Below are positions 62,536-64,000 of a stretch of 64,000 nucleotides of DNA, piece by piece; position 1 is the first letter of the stretch; the number at the start of each line of letters is the position of its first letter. The notes below the pieces were generated by a model. The model made no database searches. It was not told where the DNA came from and saw only the letters and a program-made list of their open reading frames with translations. The position numbers and the translations under genes were made by a program. This DNA comes from UBA9732 sp963599445 (lineage in GTDB: Bacteria > Spirochaetota > Spirochaetia > Sphaerochaetales > Sphaerochaetaceae): contig CAVBWZ010000002.1 of assembly GCA_963599445.1 (NCBI GenBank), forward strand, positions 101,794 to 165,793. Reading direction: 5' to 3'.

Positions 62536-63093
62536 TCATTTGACATATTTCATGTATTCTTCAACCAAACCTTTTGCAGCACTTTCAATTGCAGGTTTTC
62601 TTGAAGCACCGAATGACAAAGCATCATTTGTGTCAGACTCAGTAGAAAGTCCTATTCTCAAGACAACATCGTAGTTGGAACAGGTCACTAATTCTGCATT
62701 ACTATCAAATTTGCTGATTCCATCTCCGACTGTGTATGTGTACATATCTCCTATGACAACTTCCAAAAGGAATTTGGCTCTTGTTTGAAGCAGGACTCCA
62801 AAGAATTCCTCAGAGTCTATTTCTTCAGAGTCAGAGATATCCATGTAGTCGGTCAACAAACATACAGAAACCCCTTTCTTTATAAACTCAGATTGCAAAG
62901 TTTCTTCCATTATCCGATTCCAAAGAAAGTCGCCTCCATTACTGACAATCAACACAGTATCTGAGTTTTTATACAATTGTTTCTTCAAATTCGAAGAAGC
63001 TGTATAGGTCGTATACTTTTGGGCAAACACAAAAGTAGGAACAACGCATACAACTAACAACAAAACAATCAAGAACTTAGTTTTTTCACTCAT
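62536..63093 (-). CDS. exported protein of unknown function
   Basis: A 185-residue protein with a signal peptide (VLLLVVCVVPTFVFAQ, cleavage near residue 24). The mature part has an alpha/beta pattern (DTVLIVSNGGDFLWNRIMEE) and ends with a helix (AIESAAKGLVEEYMKYV) reminiscent of small LPP20/CsgG-associated envelope proteins, but I cannot name a family. AAGGAG precedes the ATG. It lies 12 bases upstream of the HNH gene and one base downstream of the XRE gene. Confidence 0.65.
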   Translation of the reverse strand: MSEKTKFLIVLLLVVCVVPTFVFAQKYTTYTASSNLKKQLYKNSDTVLIVSNGGDFLWNRIMEETLQSEFIKKGVSVCLLTDYMDISDSEEIDSEEFFGVLLQTRAKFLLEVVIGDMYTYTVGDGISKFDSNAELVTCSNYDVVLRIGLSTESDTNDALSFGASRKPAIESAAKGLVEEYMKYVK

Positions 63094-63094
63094 T

Positions 63095-63997
63095 TCAATT
63101 CTCCTTTATTCTTTCAAAGAACACATGCTGGTCTATGAGATTTTTCGAAACATCAACAGTTTTATATCCGGCGTCAATCCAAGCTCTGCAATGATGGTGC
63201 TGACCATTTTCATTATTTGCCCAGAAGGAAGCGAATTTATAGGCACTTGAAGGAAGAGGGAAACCAAGAATCTCCTTGATTTCAGAAAAGGTAAGGCTAA
63301 CTTTATCTTCCGTTCTTTGCGACAGAAAATTGAATAATGGTCGATACTTTTTTTGTTCGGAAGCTGTGTCGAATTCCAAAGCATTTTCATTCATGAAAAG
63401 ACGAATAGCTCTGTCTGCAGGCTCATCAATCTCAACGACTTCACTATTGGATGCAGCGCATTCGAAAATCTGTTCAAGTAATCGATAAAGAACAGGCCCT
63501 GGTGAGTTTACAGTAACAACCTTCGAAACACTTTCCTTGTTCGAAATATAGAAGGAGTAACCAGGAAACTCATCACTATTCACATCAAGCTGAAAAACAA
63601 AAAAAGAAATGTCTTTATTGTGAGAAGCCATGAAACTGGCCACAGAATCTTCATCACAGATATCCTTTCTGCTGTTACGAACCCATTGAACACCACCTTT
63701 GTTGCTTAGAGAAAGAACTGTTTCAAAGAAGCTGTACACTCTTCGCTTGTTCGAATCTGCAAACTTTGAATAATCATTGAAAACCAATGAATCAAGGGAG
63801 ACTCTGAATTTGTCTGATGTTTCTATCAACAAATCCAGCAGCGGCATGCCTCCTGAGGAATTGTCTTTCGCCGCTCTTGAAAGATATCCTTGACTTACTC
63901 CTGCGTCTTTCTCCAAGTCTCCAATCTTAACCCCATACCATTTTGCTATCATCTTTATGTTGCTCGTTATAAGTTTTTTGTTGACTTTGCTGTCCAT
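63095..63997 (-). CDS. XRE-type regulator with a DUF7662-like C-terminus
   Basis: A 300-residue protein. Residues about 12-75 form a helix-turn-helix (KIGDLEKDAGVSQGYLSRAA). The middle is a mixed alpha/beta region. The C-terminal 70 residues (FPLPSSAYKFASFWANNENG, HCRAWIDAGYKTVDV) resemble the DUF7662 module, seen fused to McrB-like and other restriction-related proteins. The start ATG at 63997 is three bases from the window edge, so a longer N-terminus cannot be excluded. Confidence 0.7.
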   Translation of the reverse strand: MDSKVNKKLITSNIKMIAKWYGVKIGDLEKDAGVSQGYLSRAAKDNSSGGMPLLDLLIETSDKFRVSLDSLVFNDYSKFADSNKRRVYSFFETVLSLSNKGGVQWVRNSRKDICDEDSVASFMASHNKDISFFVFQLDVNSDEFPGYSFYISNKESVSKVVTVNSPGPVLYRLLEQIFECAASNSEVVEIDEPADRAIRLFMNENALEFDTASEQKKYRPLFNFLSQRTEDKVSLTFSEIKEILGFPLPSSAYKFASFWANNENGQHHHCRAWIDAGYKTVDVSKNLIDQHVFFERIKEN

Positions 63998-64000
63998 ATC

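Overview
The window looks like a spirochaete chromosome, probably a host-associated relative of Sphaerochaeta or Treponema. This is inferred from the exported binding proteins, whose mature ends begin with Gly-Gly-Glu/Gln-Lys-Glu-type sequence, from the many small lipoproteins with relaxed lipoboxes, and from the gene set; no rRNA is present to settle it. Two runs of exactly ten N (21172-21181 and 30520-30529) show that this is a scaffolded draft, so some breaks may be assembly artefacts.

Layout. 1-10.3 kb is housekeeping: a TatD-type DNase, endonuclease III, class II aldolase, the infC-rpmI-rplT operon, a ZapB-like coiled coil, a protein with a faint sigma-factor-like layout, RdgB, oligoendopeptidase F and a short-chain dehydrogenase. 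10.3-17.3 kb, minus strand, is a complete oligopeptide ABC importer (binding protein, two permeases, two ATPases) followed by a DUF2812 membrane protein.

17.9-42.4 kb is an accessory, defence-like region. It holds two ORF6N + PLD-like proteins and the relic of a third, tRNA-Leu(GAG), a GmrSD-like DUF262/DUF1524 nuclease gene carrying two compensating one-base indels, an OLD/RloA-like ATPase paired with an unknown protein, a seven-gene operon built around an AAA+ ATPase and a ClpP peptidase together with an ADP-ribosylglycohydrolase, then a DUF2971 gene cut by a gap, lipoproteins, a PD-(D/E)xK-like protein, a UvrD-type helicase-nuclease and a two-gene XRE module.

42.5-46.7 kb carries a MATE pump, a NahK-like sugar kinase and the NAD(P)HX repair enzyme. 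46.9-59.4 kb is a 12-gene plus-strand locus that reads as peptidoglycan (muropeptide/MurNAc) salvage: a second oligopeptide ABC importer, an esterase, MurQ, a BadF-type amino-sugar kinase, a lone PTS EIIC-like permease without EIIA/EIIB, two SIS proteins, a NagB-like deaminase and an aldose epimerase. A 17-bp palindrome lies just after its first promoter and, with two mismatches, just before an internal promoter. 59.4-64 kb contains a repeat-rich intergenic stretch, an SDR, a chloramphenicol-acetyltransferase-like protein, an HNH protein, an exported protein and an XRE regulator at the window edge.

The most interesting items are the AAA+/ClpP/ADP-ribosylglycohydrolase operon with its divergent inverted-repeat promoter, the OLD-like ATPase with an unrecognised partner, the EIIC/kinase/MurQ combination, and the duplicated structured leader before the second ORF6N gene.
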